Source: Cohnella candidum (lineage in GTDB: Bacteria > Bacillota > Bacilli > Paenibacillales > Paenibacillaceae). From it: a stretch of 64,000 bases of DNA. Positions within the stretch are counted from its first letter, which is position 1. Every line of letters begins with the position of its first letter. The notes beneath the pieces are model-generated. The model made no database searches and was not told the DNA's origin. It saw only the letters and a list, made by a program, of their open reading frames with translations. The translations under genes and the position numbers were made by a program. This document shows, piece after piece, positions 23,575-32,518 of the stretch. The stretch covers positions 4,861,501 to 4,925,500 of the forward strand of contig NZ_CP033433.1 of NCBI RefSeq assembly GCF_003713065.1. The letters are read 5' to 3'.

Positions 23575-23625
23575 TGAGAATGGGGCGAATTAGCGCGTGA
23601 CACGCGCTGACTCGCCCCATTCTCA
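23575..23625. repeat. Long perfect-arm hairpin without T-run
   Basis: TGAGAATGGGGCGA (23575-23588) pairs perfectly with TCGCCCCATTCTCA (23612-23625), and a second nested stem AGCGCGTG/CACGCGCT (23592-23608) sits inside. No T-run follows in either direction. It may end the GyrI operon, but its form is more like an interspersed palindromic element. Confidence 0.65.
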
Positions 23626-23743
23626 CGTTAACCTAAGCCACGCCCACTACACTCCTACACGCAAGGACAAACTCAGTTCTCACGGCTCCTCCAGCCTAAT
23701 ATACATTAGGGTATCGAGGAATCGGGAAACGGAGGATGCCATC

Positions 23744-24568
23744 ATGCTGCATATCGTGGCCTGCATCAAGCAAGTGCCGGATACGAAAATCATCAAGATG
23801 AATCCGAAAACGAATACGATGGACCGGGCCAGTGCGCCCGCGATCCTAAACCCGTACGATGCCCACGCGGTGGAAGAGGCGGTGCGCCTGCGGGCACGGT
23901 ACGGCGGCGTCGTCTCGGTGCTGACAATGGGGCCGCCTCCCGCGGTGAAGGCGATCAAGAAATGCATCGAAATCGGCGCGGACGAAGGGTACATGATCAC
24001 GGACCGGGCGTTCGCGGGCGCCGATACGCTGGCCACCAGCTATGCCCTCACGAAGGCGCTCGAGAAAATCGCGACGATCCGGCCGATCGACCTGATCATC
24101 TGCGGCAAAATGACGATCGACGGAGACACCGGCCAGGTCGGTCCCGGCATTGCGCGCAGACTGGATATTCCACCGCTGACCTCGGTGAATAAGGTCGTGG
24201 AGATCAATCAGGATGAAGGATACGCCATCGTGCACCGGAAGCTCGAGGACGGCTACGAAGTGATCCGCTCGACGCTCCCTTGCCTGCTGTCGGTGGAGAA
24301 GGAAATCAACGAAGTGCCGTATTCGCCGCTGCCGAACATGCTGAGAGCCGCGCGGTACCAACCGCACATTTGGTCGGTGAACGATTTGCCCGACATCGAC
24401 CGCCCGCAGCTGGGACTGAAAGGGTCGCCGACCATCGTCAGTTCCGTATGGGCGCCGGCCAAACCGCAAGGCGGCACAATGTTGGAAGGAACGGCGCAGG
24501 ACCAAGTCCAACAGCTGCTGAACGTGCTGCTCGAACGGCGCGAATTGCTGGAGGTGGGGCGAAGTTGA
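23744..24568 (+). CDS. fixA: FixA/EtfB-type electron transfer flavoprotein beta subunit
   Basis: The 274-residue protein has the EtfB N-terminus MLHIVACIKQVPDTKIIKMN, the NPYDAHAVEEAVRLR and GADEGYMITD blocks and DLIICGKMTIDGDTGQVGPGIARRL, which binds the second flavin in bifurcating forms. In FixABCX, FixAB split electrons from NADH to a low-potential ferredoxin or flavodoxin and to quinone through FixCX. ATG 23744 follows ACGGAGGATG. The stop overlaps the fixB start. Confidence 0.9.
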   Translation: MLHIVACIKQVPDTKIIKMNPKTNTMDRASAPAILNPYDAHAVEEAVRLRARYGGVVSVLTMGPPPAVKAIKKCIEIGADEGYMITDRAFAGADTLATSYALTKALEKIATIRPIDLIICGKMTIDGDTGQVGPGIARRLDIPPLTSVNKVVEINQDEGYAIVHRKLEDGYEVIRSTLPCLLSVEKEINEVPYSPLPNMLRAARYQPHIWSVNDLPDIDRPQLGLKGSPTIVSSVWAPAKPQGGTMLEGTAQDQVQQLLNVLLERRELLEVGRS

Positions 24569-25599
24569 ATTTCGACGATTACCGCGGAGTATGGGTGTTT
24601 CTTGAGGAGAAGGACGGCGTCATCGCGCCGGTTTCCCTGGAGCTGCTGGGAGCGGGAAGGAAACTGGCCGACAAGCGGCAAACGGAGTTGTCCGGCGTGC
24701 TGATCGGCGAAGGCGTGACCGCGCTCGCGCAATCCGCGTTCGAATATGGCGCCGACAAAGTGTTCGTCTATGACGATCCGATCTACCGCCATTATCGGAC
24801 GGAGGCATACATGCGGGCGGTGCTCGCTTGCGTGGAGAAGCACAAGCCGGAAATTCTGCTGTACGGCGCGACTTCTACCGGCAAAGACTTGGCCAGCGCG
24901 GTGGCTACCGACCTGCCGACCGGGCTGACGGCGGACACGACCCAGCTTGACGTGGAGGAGGATACGGGACTGCTGCTCGCCAGCCGGCCGGCATTCGGCG
25001 GCAACATCATGGCGACCATCCTATGTAAGAAGTACCGGCCCCAAATGGCGACCGTCCGGCCGAAAGTGATGAAAGCGCTCCCGAGGGAGCCCGGCCGCAC
25101 GGGCACGATCATCGCGGAATCGATTCCCCTCCGGGAGGAGGACGTGCGCACGAAGGTACTGGAAATCGTCCGGGCGACGACCCGCCGCGTGCGCATCGAC
25201 GAGGCCGATATCATCGTCGCAGGGGGCAAAGGCCTGGGCGGTCCCGCCGGTTTCCAGCTCATTCATCGTTTGGCCGAGACGATCGGCGCTGCGGTGGGCG
25301 CGAGCCGGGACGTCGTCGAGGCGGGCTGGATCGGGCATCACCACCAGGTCGGCCAGACCGGCGTGACCGTGACGCCTAAAATCTACTTCGCCATCGGCAT
25401 ATCGGGCGCGATACAGCATATCGTCGGCATGCAGAACTCGGGGCTCATTATCGCGATCAATAAGGACTCGGCGGCCCCCATTTTCCAATCCTGCCATTAC
25501 GGCATCGTCGGCGACGCGCTCGAGATCGTCCCGATGCTGATCCAGGCGTTCGAAACCGCGCTGGGTAGAAAGGAAGAGGCCAATGCCGGAAAAGTTTGA
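24565..25599 (+). CDS. fixB: FixB/EtfA-type electron transfer flavoprotein alpha subunit
   Basis: The 344-residue protein has the EtfA N-domain (GVWVFLEEKDGVIAPVSLELL, LLYGATSTGKDLASAVATDL) and the C-terminal FAD domain (VAGGKGLGGPAGFQLIHRLAETIGAAVGASR, then QVGQTGVTVTPKIYFAIGISGAIQHIVGMQ and INKDSAAPIF). The start is TTG 24565, inside the fixA stop (TTGA) and behind GGAGGTGGGG. Translational coupling with fixA gives equal amounts of the two subunits. Confidence 0.9.
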   Translation: MNFDDYRGVWVFLEEKDGVIAPVSLELLGAGRKLADKRQTELSGVLIGEGVTALAQSAFEYGADKVFVYDDPIYRHYRTEAYMRAVLACVEKHKPEILLYGATSTGKDLASAVATDLPTGLTADTTQLDVEEDTGLLLASRPAFGGNIMATILCKKYRPQMATVRPKVMKALPREPGRTGTIIAESIPLREEDVRTKVLEIVRATTRRVRIDEADIIVAGGKGLGGPAGFQLIHRLAETIGAAVGASRDVVEAGWIGHHHQVGQTGVTVTPKIYFAIGISGAIQHIVGMQNSGLIIAINKDSAAPIFQSCHYGIVGDALEIVPMLIQAFETALGRKEEANAGKV

Positions 25600-26878
25600 C
25601 GCGATCGTCGTCGGAGCGGGACCCGCGGGGATCGCCTGCGCGTATGAGCTTGCGAAAGCCGGGGTGAACGTGCTGCTGCTGGAGCGGGGAGAGTATCCCG
25701 GCTCCAAAAACGTCATGGGCGGCGTCCTGTACCGCAAGATGATGGAGGAGATCATCCCCGATTTCCATAAGGAAGCGCCCCTGGAACGGCCGATCGTGGA
25801 ACAGCGCTTCATGATGATGGACCGGGCTTCCGCGATCACCTTCTCTTACAAAGGGATGGAGTGGGCGCAGGAGCCTTACAACAATTTCACCGTGCTGCGT
25901 GCCAAATTCGATCAATGGTTCGCCCAAAAAGCGGTGGACCAGGGGGCGCTGCTCATCTGCGAGACGGTGGCGCTGGAATGCATCGTCGAAAACGGCAAAG
26001 TCGTCGGCGTGCGCACCGACCGTCCGGACGGAGATCTCTATGCCGATGTCGTGGTGTTGGCCGACGGGGTCAATTCCTTGCTCGCCAAGTCGCTCGGCTT
26101 CCACAAGGAATTCCGTCCCGACGAAGTGGCGCTTGCCACGATGGAAATCCTCAAGCTGGACCGCAAGGTCATCGAGGACCGGTTCAACCTGGAAGAAGGC
26201 CAAGGCTGCACGATCGAGCTGTTCGGGGACGCCACGAAAGGCATTTTGGGCACCGGGTTCCTGTACACCAATAAAGACACGCTGAGCATCGGAGTCGGCA
26301 CGTTACTTTCCGGCCTGATCAAGCATAAAATAAAGCCTTACGAGCTGATGGAATACGTGAAAACGCATCCGATGATCCGGCCGTATATCCAAGGCGCCGA
26401 GCCGCAGGAATATTTGGCGCATTTGATTCCGGAAGGCGGCTACCGCTCCATGCCCAAGGTCGCCGGAGACGGCGTGCTCGTCGTGGGCGACGCCGCGCAG
26501 CTCGTTAACGCCATCCACCGGGAAGGTTCCAACATGGCGATGACCTCCGGAAGGCTGGCGGCAGAGACGATCGTGGCGGCCAAGGAGCGCGGAGATTTCT
26601 CCGAGGCAACCCTTGACGCCTACCGGCAGAAGCTAATGGATAGTTTCGTGGGGCAGGACCTGAAGAAATACAAGGACGCGACGCACCATTTTGACAAGTT
26701 CCCGCAATATTTCGAGGAGTATATTCCGATGATGAACCGGGCGGCGAGCACCATGCTGACCGTAGACGGGGTACCCAAACGGGAGAAGCAGAAGAAGATT
26801 TGGAGCGAGATCGGTCCCGCGAAACGGAAGTTCAAAATCGCCCGCGACCTGTACCGGGCTTGGAGGGTGATGAAATGA
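25583..26878 (+). CDS. fixC: FixC-type FAD oxidoreductase (ETF:quinone oxidoreductase family)
   Basis: The 431-residue flavoprotein begins FDAIVVGAGPAGIACAYELAKAG, the dinucleotide-binding fold, and has GGVLYRKMMEEIIP, VVLADGVNSLLAKSLG and GDGVLVVGDAAQLVNAIHREGSNMAMTSG. It receives electrons from FixAB and passes them to quinone at the membrane. It lacks the C-terminal iron-sulfur domain of mitochondrial ETF-QO; that part is the separate FixX. It overlaps fixB by 17 bp and fixX by 4 bp. Confidence 0.92.
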   Translation: MPEKFDAIVVGAGPAGIACAYELAKAGVNVLLLERGEYPGSKNVMGGVLYRKMMEEIIPDFHKEAPLERPIVEQRFMMMDRASAITFSYKGMEWAQEPYNNFTVLRAKFDQWFAQKAVDQGALLICETVALECIVENGKVVGVRTDRPDGDLYADVVVLADGVNSLLAKSLGFHKEFRPDEVALATMEILKLDRKVIEDRFNLEEGQGCTIELFGDATKGILGTGFLYTNKDTLSIGVGTLLSGLIKHKIKPYELMEYVKTHPMIRPYIQGAEPQEYLAHLIPEGGYRSMPKVAGDGVLVVGDAAQLVNAIHREGSNMAMTSGRLAAETIVAAKERGDFSEATLDAYRQKLMDSFVGQDLKKYKDATHHFDKFPQYFEEYIPMMNRAASTMLTVDGVPKREKQKKIWSEIGPAKRKFKIARDLYRAWRVMK

Positions 26879-27195
26879 GCGAGCCGGCGGCGGCGCAGGC
26901 CGCGTCCGTCCCCAAAGCGACTACGATCGAGGAGAAACAGTATTTGCTGCGCTTCAACGCGGATACGCAATCGCACCTGCACGTGATGGACGCGAACGTC
27001 TGCCTGGACCAGTGCCCGGATAAGCTGTGCACCATTTTCTGTCCGGCGGAAGTGTACAAATGGGAAGAGATCCGCATGCACGTCGGTTACGAGGGCTGCC
27101 ATGAATGCGGAAGCTGCCGCATCGGCTGCCCGCACGAGAACATCAAGTGGGTTTATCCGAAAGGCGGGCACGGAATCGTCTTTCGACTCGGATAA
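26875..27195 (+). CDS. fixX: FixX ferredoxin-like protein
   Basis: The 106-residue protein carries eight cysteines, Cys43, 47, 52 and 56 and Cys75, 78, 81 and 85, in CLDQCPDKLCTIFC and CHECGSCRIGC, enough for iron-sulfur cluster binding as in the C-terminal domain of ETF-QO. Its N-terminus is longer than typical (about 20 extra residues, Ala-rich). The ATG overlaps the fixC stop. It completes fixABCX. Confidence 0.92.
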   Translation: MSEPAAAQAASVPKATTIEEKQYLLRFNADTQSHLHVMDANVCLDQCPDKLCTIFCPAEVYKWEEIRMHVGYEGCHECGSCRIGCPHENIKWVYPKGGHGIVFRLG

Positions 27196-27209
27196 CGGGA
27201 GGGAAGGGC

Positions 27210-27368
27210 ATGCTGAAGGTCGGCGATCGCGTGGTGTACGTGCCGGACGGCTCTCGGGGCACTGTCGTGGAGGTTCTTGAAAGCCTTTACCACATCGTCT
27301 GGGAGGACCATTTCAGCAGCTGGGAGAAGCCGGAGTCCTTGCGCAAGCAGGAACCGATGCAGATTTAA
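27210..27368 (+). CDS. Small SH3/KOW-like protein (52 residues)
   Basis: The sequence MLKVGDRVVYVPDGSRGTVV followed by EVLESLYHIVWEDHFSSWEKPESL looks like one small SH3-type barrel, the kind used in CarD/KOW-like or hypothetical Bacillales proteins. It starts 14 bp after fixX behind GGGAGGGAAGGGC, so it is likely the last gene of the fix operon. Its role is unknown. Confidence 0.75.
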   Translation: MLKVGDRVVYVPDGSRGTVVEVLESLYHIVWEDHFSSWEKPESLRKQEPMQI

Positions 27369-27396
27369 GGAGGAGCTTTTCCCGAATAAAAGTTCG

Positions 27397-27430
27397 AAAA
27401 TCCTGCCGGAAAGGCGGGATTTTTCTTTTG
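27397..27430 (+). terminator. Rho-independent terminator of the fix operon
   Basis: AAAATCCTGCC (27397-27407) pairs with GGCGGGATTTT (27413-27423) around GGAAA, and T-rich sequence follows. Confidence 0.85.
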
Positions 27431-27544
27431 TCCCGACTAGGCATTCTCCGCGAAAAGCTATTCATTTCCTCCTTTCCATGGACGATATATCGCTAAATGG
27501 CAAAAATCGTCCAAAAATAGCCAAAACGCTGGGAGCTGCCGAAA

Positions 27545-29305
27545 ATGAAAATCAACAAGATGACGAAAAGCCTGACCGTAATTGCGCTCGGTGCCGGAAT
27601 CGCTTTGCTGGCCGGGAAGGCCGGCGCGGATGGAACGAATGTACCGGACGCGTCGCAATTCACGATTCACAACGTGAAAGAGGATGCGGGCGACTCCATC
27701 GACATTTCCGGACTGAATGCCGGCGACGTAGTCAAAATTTACTTGGCTTCCGACGGTTCCGAGCTCGGCTCGGTGACGGCAACCGGAGCGACCGCCCAGA
27801 TCAAAGGGCTCAACCTGCCGGCAGGGTCGGAAACGATTCAGGCGACCGTCAAGGGCGCTGCCGGTTCGGAGTCCGAAAAGCTGGGTTTAAACGTCGGACC
27901 GGCGCCGTACGATGAGGTTACGGTCAAATGGAATCCCAACGATCTCATTATTACGAACAACGCGGGCAAAGCCGATACGATCGTCCTGAAAAACCTGGAG
28001 CCCGGCAGCGTACTGCGGGTTTACGACAAAGCCGATCCAGCCTCGCGGAAACTGCTGGGACAAGCCGTTGTCGGGAAGAACAAAACCGAAGCTTCCGTCA
28101 CGTTGAAAGAAGCGGGAGGAGCCGGAAATACGGACGGAAAAGTTTACGTGACCGTTACCAAAGAGCCTGTTGCGACGGAAGTCATCGTCCTGGGTGCACC
28201 GAAATCCGCGACGCCGGTCGACATCACCTACACGAATAACTACCTTCTTGCGGATACCATCAAGGTGGCGGGGTTAAGCCAAGGAGACATCGTCAGCGTA
28301 TATCGGAACGACGGTACGACGTTGATCGGTAAAGCTGCGGTTGCTAAAAACAAAACGGAAGCCTTGGTGTCTCTCAAAAAAGACACCATCTCCGGTTCCG
28401 GCGAAACCGTTAAGATTACGGTCACATCGCTGAACAAACGTGCTTCGAATCCGGCTACCGTCGTCATCGGTGAAGAACCGACGACCGCCAAACTTTTGGA
28501 TAGCAACGTGAACGTCACGAACGCCGCCGGCAAATTGCCGGATAAAGTGAAGGTGACGGGAGTTAGCGCGGGAGACACCATTACCGTGACAGGCTCCGGC
28601 GTCACGAAAGTGACGGGCAAGGTCGGCAAGGACAAGACGGAAATCGAGCTCGTGGTCAAAGGCTTGGCGACGAACGGCGGTTCGATCGACGTGACGGTGA
28701 CGACGCCCGGCAAGAAAGAATCCCCGGTTCTGAGCAAATCGTACGATCCGGAAGGCGGGGCCGTCTCCACGGCGCCGAGCGTCGAAAACATTACGGTCGC
28801 CAATGTAGCCGGCAGCGACGATGAAGTAAAGGTCTCCGGCTTGGCAGCCGGCGACGTCGTTAAGATTTACAAAGGCGGAGCACTCATCAACACGACGACG
28901 GCTACCGATACTTCCGTGAAAATCTCCTTAGATTTGGCTTCGACCTCCGCGGGCAGTATCGAAGTATCGGTGACCAGTCCGGGCAAAGGGGAGTCCCCGA
29001 AAACGGCCAAAGATTTCGGCGCAGAGGTTCAGCGGTCGACGGCCCTGTTGTTAGAAAACGTCACGATCGTGAACCATCCGAACGGTACGAATGATTCGAT
29101 CGCGATCAGCGCGGGCCTAACCAACGGAGACTCGGTGAAGATTTATTTTGTCGGTACCGACCACATTTCCACGAGAAACGCCGGCAGCTCTTCACTGAAT
29201 ATCAATGACATCAATCTTCCTTTCGGTCAGATCGAAATTACCGTTACATCTGCCGGGAAACTCGAATCCCTTCCTCTCCGTCTGGACGTTCCGGCGGAAT
29301 CTTAA
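27545..29305 (+). CDS. Secreted protein of six Ig-like tandem repeats
   Basis: The 586-residue protein has a signal peptide (about 1-28, ending GKAGA) and then six divergent repeats of about 85-95 residues. Each has the pattern ITNxAGxxDxIxVxGLxxGDxVxVYxxxG, then KNKTEAxVxLK, then GxVxVTVTxxxKxES. The third and fourth repeats start at TYTNNYLLADTIKVAGLSQGD and NVTNAAGKLPDKVKVTGVSAGD. No catalytic domain, SLH or sorting motif follows, so it is probably released or non-covalently attached, an adhesin or matrix-like protein. The start is ATG 27545 with GGGAG 11 bp upstream. It has its own terminator. Confidence 0.8.
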   Translation: MKINKMTKSLTVIALGAGIALLAGKAGADGTNVPDASQFTIHNVKEDAGDSIDISGLNAGDVVKIYLASDGSELGSVTATGATAQIKGLNLPAGSETIQATVKGAAGSESEKLGLNVGPAPYDEVTVKWNPNDLIITNNAGKADTIVLKNLEPGSVLRVYDKADPASRKLLGQAVVGKNKTEASVTLKEAGGAGNTDGKVYVTVTKEPVATEVIVLGAPKSATPVDITYTNNYLLADTIKVAGLSQGDIVSVYRNDGTTLIGKAAVAKNKTEALVSLKKDTISGSGETVKITVTSLNKRASNPATVVIGEEPTTAKLLDSNVNVTNAAGKLPDKVKVTGVSAGDTITVTGSGVTKVTGKVGKDKTEIELVVKGLATNGGSIDVTVTTPGKKESPVLSKSYDPEGGAVSTAPSVENITVANVAGSDDEVKVSGLAAGDVVKIYKGGALINTTTATDTSVKISLDLASTSAGSIEVSVTSPGKGESPKTAKDFGAEVQRSTALLLENVTIVNHPNGTNDSIAISAGLTNGDSVKIYFVGTDHISTRNAGSSSLNINDINLPFGQIEITVTSAGKLESLPLRLDVPAES

Positions 29306-29325
29306 TCGACACCCGCACCGACGAA

Positions 29326-29356
29326 GCATTCCTGCCGCAAGGCGGGGATGCTTTTT
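29326..29356 (+). terminator. Rho-independent terminator
   Basis: GCATTCCTGCC pairs with GGCGGGGATGC around GCAA with three wobble pairs, and TTTTT follows. Confidence 0.8.
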
Positions 29357-29359
29357 AAC

Positions 29360-29376
29360 TGTTTAAATTTTAAACA
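29360..29376. promoter_or_regulatory. Perfect palindrome upstream of the iron-ADH promoter
   Basis: TGTTTAAATTTTAAACA is a 17-bp perfect inverted repeat, about 30 bp upstream of the -35 box. TGTTTAAA also occurs twice upstream of the sugar-acid cluster, so it may be the site of the regulator encoded between them. Confidence 0.55.
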
Positions 29377-29404
29377 ATTATGTGTACTTTTGAGAAAAAC
29401 ACCA

Positions 29405-29434
29405 TTGACACCTATGATAAATGTTTAATATAAC
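29405..29434 (+). promoter_or_regulatory. Promoter of the iron-ADH/regulator unit
   Basis: TTGACA (29405-29410) and TATAAC (29429-29434) lie 18 bp apart. An imperfect inverted repeat, ACACCTATGATAA with TTATCAGGTGT (29409-29457), surrounds the -10 region and could be an operator. Confidence 0.55.
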
Positions 29435-29510
29435 AATACTATGCAGGTTATCAGGTGTGTCATTGATAGATAAAGCTCAAAAATGAAACAAAAATCGGGA
29501 GGCGCACATC

Positions 29511-30671
29511 ATGACCGCTTCATCGCAAACGTACCAATTTCAGACGGCTCCGCAAATCATCGGGGGAGCCGGGGCGCTGGGCAGGCTTGGAGAAGCCTTG
29601 CGGCTGGATATTCCCGTTCGAAACGCTCTTGTTATGTCGCAACCGTCGATGTTTAAACAAGGATTCGTGACCCAGGTGCAGAGCCAACTTGAAAAGCGCG
29701 GGATCGTATGCGCGGTGATTCGCGACGTCATGCCGGAGCCGACTGCCGATCATATCCGGGACTTATGCGGACGTTTCAGGGACAGCCGCTTCGATCTGAT
29801 CGTCGGACTTGGCGGGGGCAGCGCCCTTGACGTGGCCAAGCTGATTTCAGTGCTGCTGACGAACGAGCAGGACGTTGAGGAAATGCTGGGTGTCGACAAG
29901 GTGGAGAAACCGGGTATTCCGACCGTCCTCATTCCGTCAACGGCCGGTACGGGATCGGAAGTAACGCCGAATGCGATCGTGACGCTCCCGGACCAGGAGC
30001 TGAAGATCGGCGTGGTGAGCCGTTATTTGCTTCCCCGCCTGGTGATCCTCGATCCGCTTCTGACGAGAGAGCTTCCTCATCATCATACGGCGGCTACCGG
30101 GATGGACGCCTTTACCCACGCCATCGAATCCTATATTTCCAACAAAGCGAATCCCATTAGCGATACATTCGCGCTCGAGAGTATCCGCCTGATCTCCCGG
30201 AATATCCTGGCCGCTTACCGGGACGGGGGCGACATGGCCGCTCGCGAACGCATGCTCCTCGGTTCCATGTACGGCGGAATGGCGCTTACGGGTTCTGGCA
30301 CCGCTGCCGTGCACGCGTTGGCATATCCGCTGGGCGGCAAATTCAATATTCCCCATGGCGTGGCGAATTCCATGCTATTGCCCCATGTTATGGATTTCAA
30401 CAAGGCGGAAGCGGGCGAGCGGTTGAGAGACGTGGCAGAGGCCATGGGACTCGAAGGTGCGTCCCGGAACGCCGAGGGGGTCATTCGGCAAATCGAGCAA
30501 TGGACCCGGGAGCTTGCCATCCCGCAGGATCTGCGGACTTTCGGAGTCAGCGGGGAAGACGTGCCGGCCTTGGCGCAAGCGGCGATGAAGGTCACCCGGT
30601 TGATGCAGAACAACCCGCGGGCGATGACGGTAGAGGACGTGGAAGCCGTCTATCGTCTGTTGCTGCCCTGA
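29511..30671 (+). CDS. Iron-containing alcohol dehydrogenase
   Basis: The 386-residue protein is a group III (Fe-dependent) alcohol dehydrogenase. It has the NAD(P) motif GLGGGSALDVAK, the signature STAGTGSEVT, and the metal ligands Asp in GMDAFTHAIE, the His of the same motif, and two later His in HALAYPLGGKFNIPHG. It reduces aldehydes or oxidises alcohols. It stands before the PrpR_N-type regulator and the sugar-acid cluster, which makes reduction of an aldehyde from that pathway plausible. The ATG follows GGGAGGCG. Confidence 0.9.
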   Translation: MTASSQTYQFQTAPQIIGGAGALGRLGEALRLDIPVRNALVMSQPSMFKQGFVTQVQSQLEKRGIVCAVIRDVMPEPTADHIRDLCGRFRDSRFDLIVGLGGGSALDVAKLISVLLTNEQDVEEMLGVDKVEKPGIPTVLIPSTAGTGSEVTPNAIVTLPDQELKIGVVSRYLLPRLVILDPLLTRELPHHHTAATGMDAFTHAIESYISNKANPISDTFALESIRLISRNILAAYRDGGDMAARERMLLGSMYGGMALTGSGTAAVHALAYPLGGKFNIPHGVANSMLLPHVMDFNKAEAGERLRDVAEAMGLEGASRNAEGVIRQIEQWTRELAIPQDLRTFGVSGEDVPALAQAAMKVTRLMQNNPRAMTVEDVEAVYRLLLP

Positions 30672-30723
30672 CCCACAAGTTCTTCCGAGAAAGGGGAGAT
30701 CGACGATTCGAGATTCCGGAAAA

Positions 30724-32508
30724 ATGAAAGTGCTGGTCGTAGCGCCCTATCCAGGATTGGGCGAATTGATAAGGCAGATGACGCCGCAATACGAAGGGTT
30801 CGATATCCAGGTTATTGTTGCGGACATGCAGGAAAGTTTGGATCAAATCGGTTCCTTCGGGGAAGGCGGGTACGATGTCGTCATCAGCCGCGGGGGCACG
30901 GCCCGGCTGTTGGCGATGCACGCCAAGGTTCCGGTCGTGGAGATTCAAGTATCCGGATTCGACGTGCTCCGGATGCTTACGCTGATGAAAGAGCACCAGG
31001 CCAAAATCCGGCTGATCGGATTTCCGAACATCATCCAGAGCTTCGTGTCCGTATCCAACCTGCTGGATTACGATTTTCCTTATACGGTCATCAATGGTGA
31101 GAGCGAAGTCGAAAACGCGCTGGTAGAAGCGAAAAGAGACGGCGTGCAAGTCATCGTGGGCGATACCGTCACCGTGAGATTCGCGAACGAACTGGGCATG
31201 CAAGGCGTGCTTATCACGTCCGGCCGGGAATCGGTGTCCGAAGCTTTCCGGACGGCCGAATTGATCTTCCGTTCGCTGGACGAACATAAAAAAACGAACC
31301 GGATTTACGAGCGGATGCTGAAGGAAATCGGCCGCGAGGCGGCAGTTCTGGACGGATCCTTACAGGTTCTCTTTGCGACCGACGGCATTCAATCCCTATG
31401 GGGAAAGAGAAGCGGCCAAACCTCTTTTCCTTATCGTGTGGAAGAGGGCGGATTGTTGGGCGGACTGCTCGAAGACGCTGCGGCGGATATCCGTGAAAAC
31501 GGGCCTTTAACCTTGTACGAACCGGCACGGCGTATTACACTTACCGTTCGTCTTCTGAATGCAGCCGATCGATCGGAAATCTACCTTCTGACCTTGGAGC
31601 ATGGTGAGCATCCGTGGGCCGGTATTCGGGTGGTTGATCCCAACCGCGATGCGGATACGTTTCCTTCCTTCTTTCATGCAACGGGGGTCATGGATCAAAC
31701 CTTGCAGAACGCGAAGAGTCAGGTGCAGGCCGGCGATCCCGTTGCCGTATGCGGGGAACATGGGGCGGGCAAGCGCATATTTGCCGACGCTCTCGCGGCT
31801 TTGATGGGTAAGGATGTCCGCGTGATCGAGGTCGAAATCGGCGACGGAGACGAAGCGGCTTTCCGCAGATTGTGCCATTTGGTTTCCGTGGCGGAGCGGG
31901 GGGCGTTGCTGCACGTTCGGGGTTTCGAGCGATTCCCCGCGGTCCTGCAAAGAAAAATAGCTGACATCATCAAGGGGAAAACGCGCAAAGTCCTTTTTTC
32001 GTTCGACGAACATCCCAAACGCTTGAAACTCGAAATCCGAATGGATGCCAAGGTGTTGGATTGGCTTTCCCGAGGCGCTATTGAGTTGAAGCCGCTTCGC
32101 GAGCGGCTGAACGAATTGGAGGAATACGTCCGGGCGTTCATTTCCATGTTCAACGAGAAATATGGAAAGCAGATCGTGGGCGTTCGTCCGGAGGTTTGGG
32201 AATTGCTGCGTGCGAGAACGTGGCCGGGGAACCTGATCGAGCTTCGGGATACAATGGAGGAGGCCGTACGCGAAGCGCAAGGCGAATATATCGAACGTGT
32301 CGATGTGGAGATGAAAGCGGACGCCGCAGTAACACCGGTCCTCTCCGCCGGGATCCCGGCATTCGATTTGAACCGGTCATTGGACGAGATCGAGAGAGAC
32401 ATCATTCGGTATGTGTTGGAAGAGGAAGGCATGAATCAGTCGAAGGCCGCGAAAAGGCTCAAAATTAATCGCACGACGCTGTGGCGCAAAGTCAAAGGCG
32501 AAGAGTGA
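30724..32508 (+). CDS. PrpR_N-type regulator with AAA-like domain lacking the GAFTGA loop
   Basis: The 594-residue protein has a PrpR_N sensor (about 1-190, with DVVISRGGTA and a later VIVGDTVTVRFANELG), a linker, an AAA+ sigma-54-activator-like domain from about 340 and a Fis-type helix-turn-helix at the end (MNQSKAAKRLKINRTTLWRK). The P-loop is GEHGAGKR. The whole segment that normally holds ELFGHEKGAFTGA is deleted, and the Walker B region reads ERGALLHVRGFERFP instead of GGTLFLDEI. Without GAFTGA it cannot contact sigma-54, so it should work with sigma-A. WPGNLIELR near the end is normal. It lies between the iron-ADH and the cluster and probably controls both. Confidence 0.87.
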   Translation: MKVLVVAPYPGLGELIRQMTPQYEGFDIQVIVADMQESLDQIGSFGEGGYDVVISRGGTARLLAMHAKVPVVEIQVSGFDVLRMLTLMKEHQAKIRLIGFPNIIQSFVSVSNLLDYDFPYTVINGESEVENALVEAKRDGVQVIVGDTVTVRFANELGMQGVLITSGRESVSEAFRTAELIFRSLDEHKKTNRIYERMLKEIGREAAVLDGSLQVLFATDGIQSLWGKRSGQTSFPYRVEEGGLLGGLLEDAAADIRENGPLTLYEPARRITLTVRLLNAADRSEIYLLTLEHGEHPWAGIRVVDPNRDADTFPSFFHATGVMDQTLQNAKSQVQAGDPVAVCGEHGAGKRIFADALAALMGKDVRVIEVEIGDGDEAAFRRLCHLVSVAERGALLHVRGFERFPAVLQRKIADIIKGKTRKVLFSFDEHPKRLKLEIRMDAKVLDWLSRGAIELKPLRERLNELEEYVRAFISMFNEKYGKQIVGVRPEVWELLRARTWPGNLIELRDTMEEAVREAQGEYIERVDVEMKADAAVTPVLSAGIPAFDLNRSLDEIERDIIRYVLEEEGMNQSKAAKRLKINRTTLWRKVKGEE

Positions 32509-32518
32509 AGATCCGGGC

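Noticed and set aside
23744..27195. Part of a nitrogen-fixation island
   Set aside because: No nif gene, NifA-type site or Mo-transport gene is found in the window.
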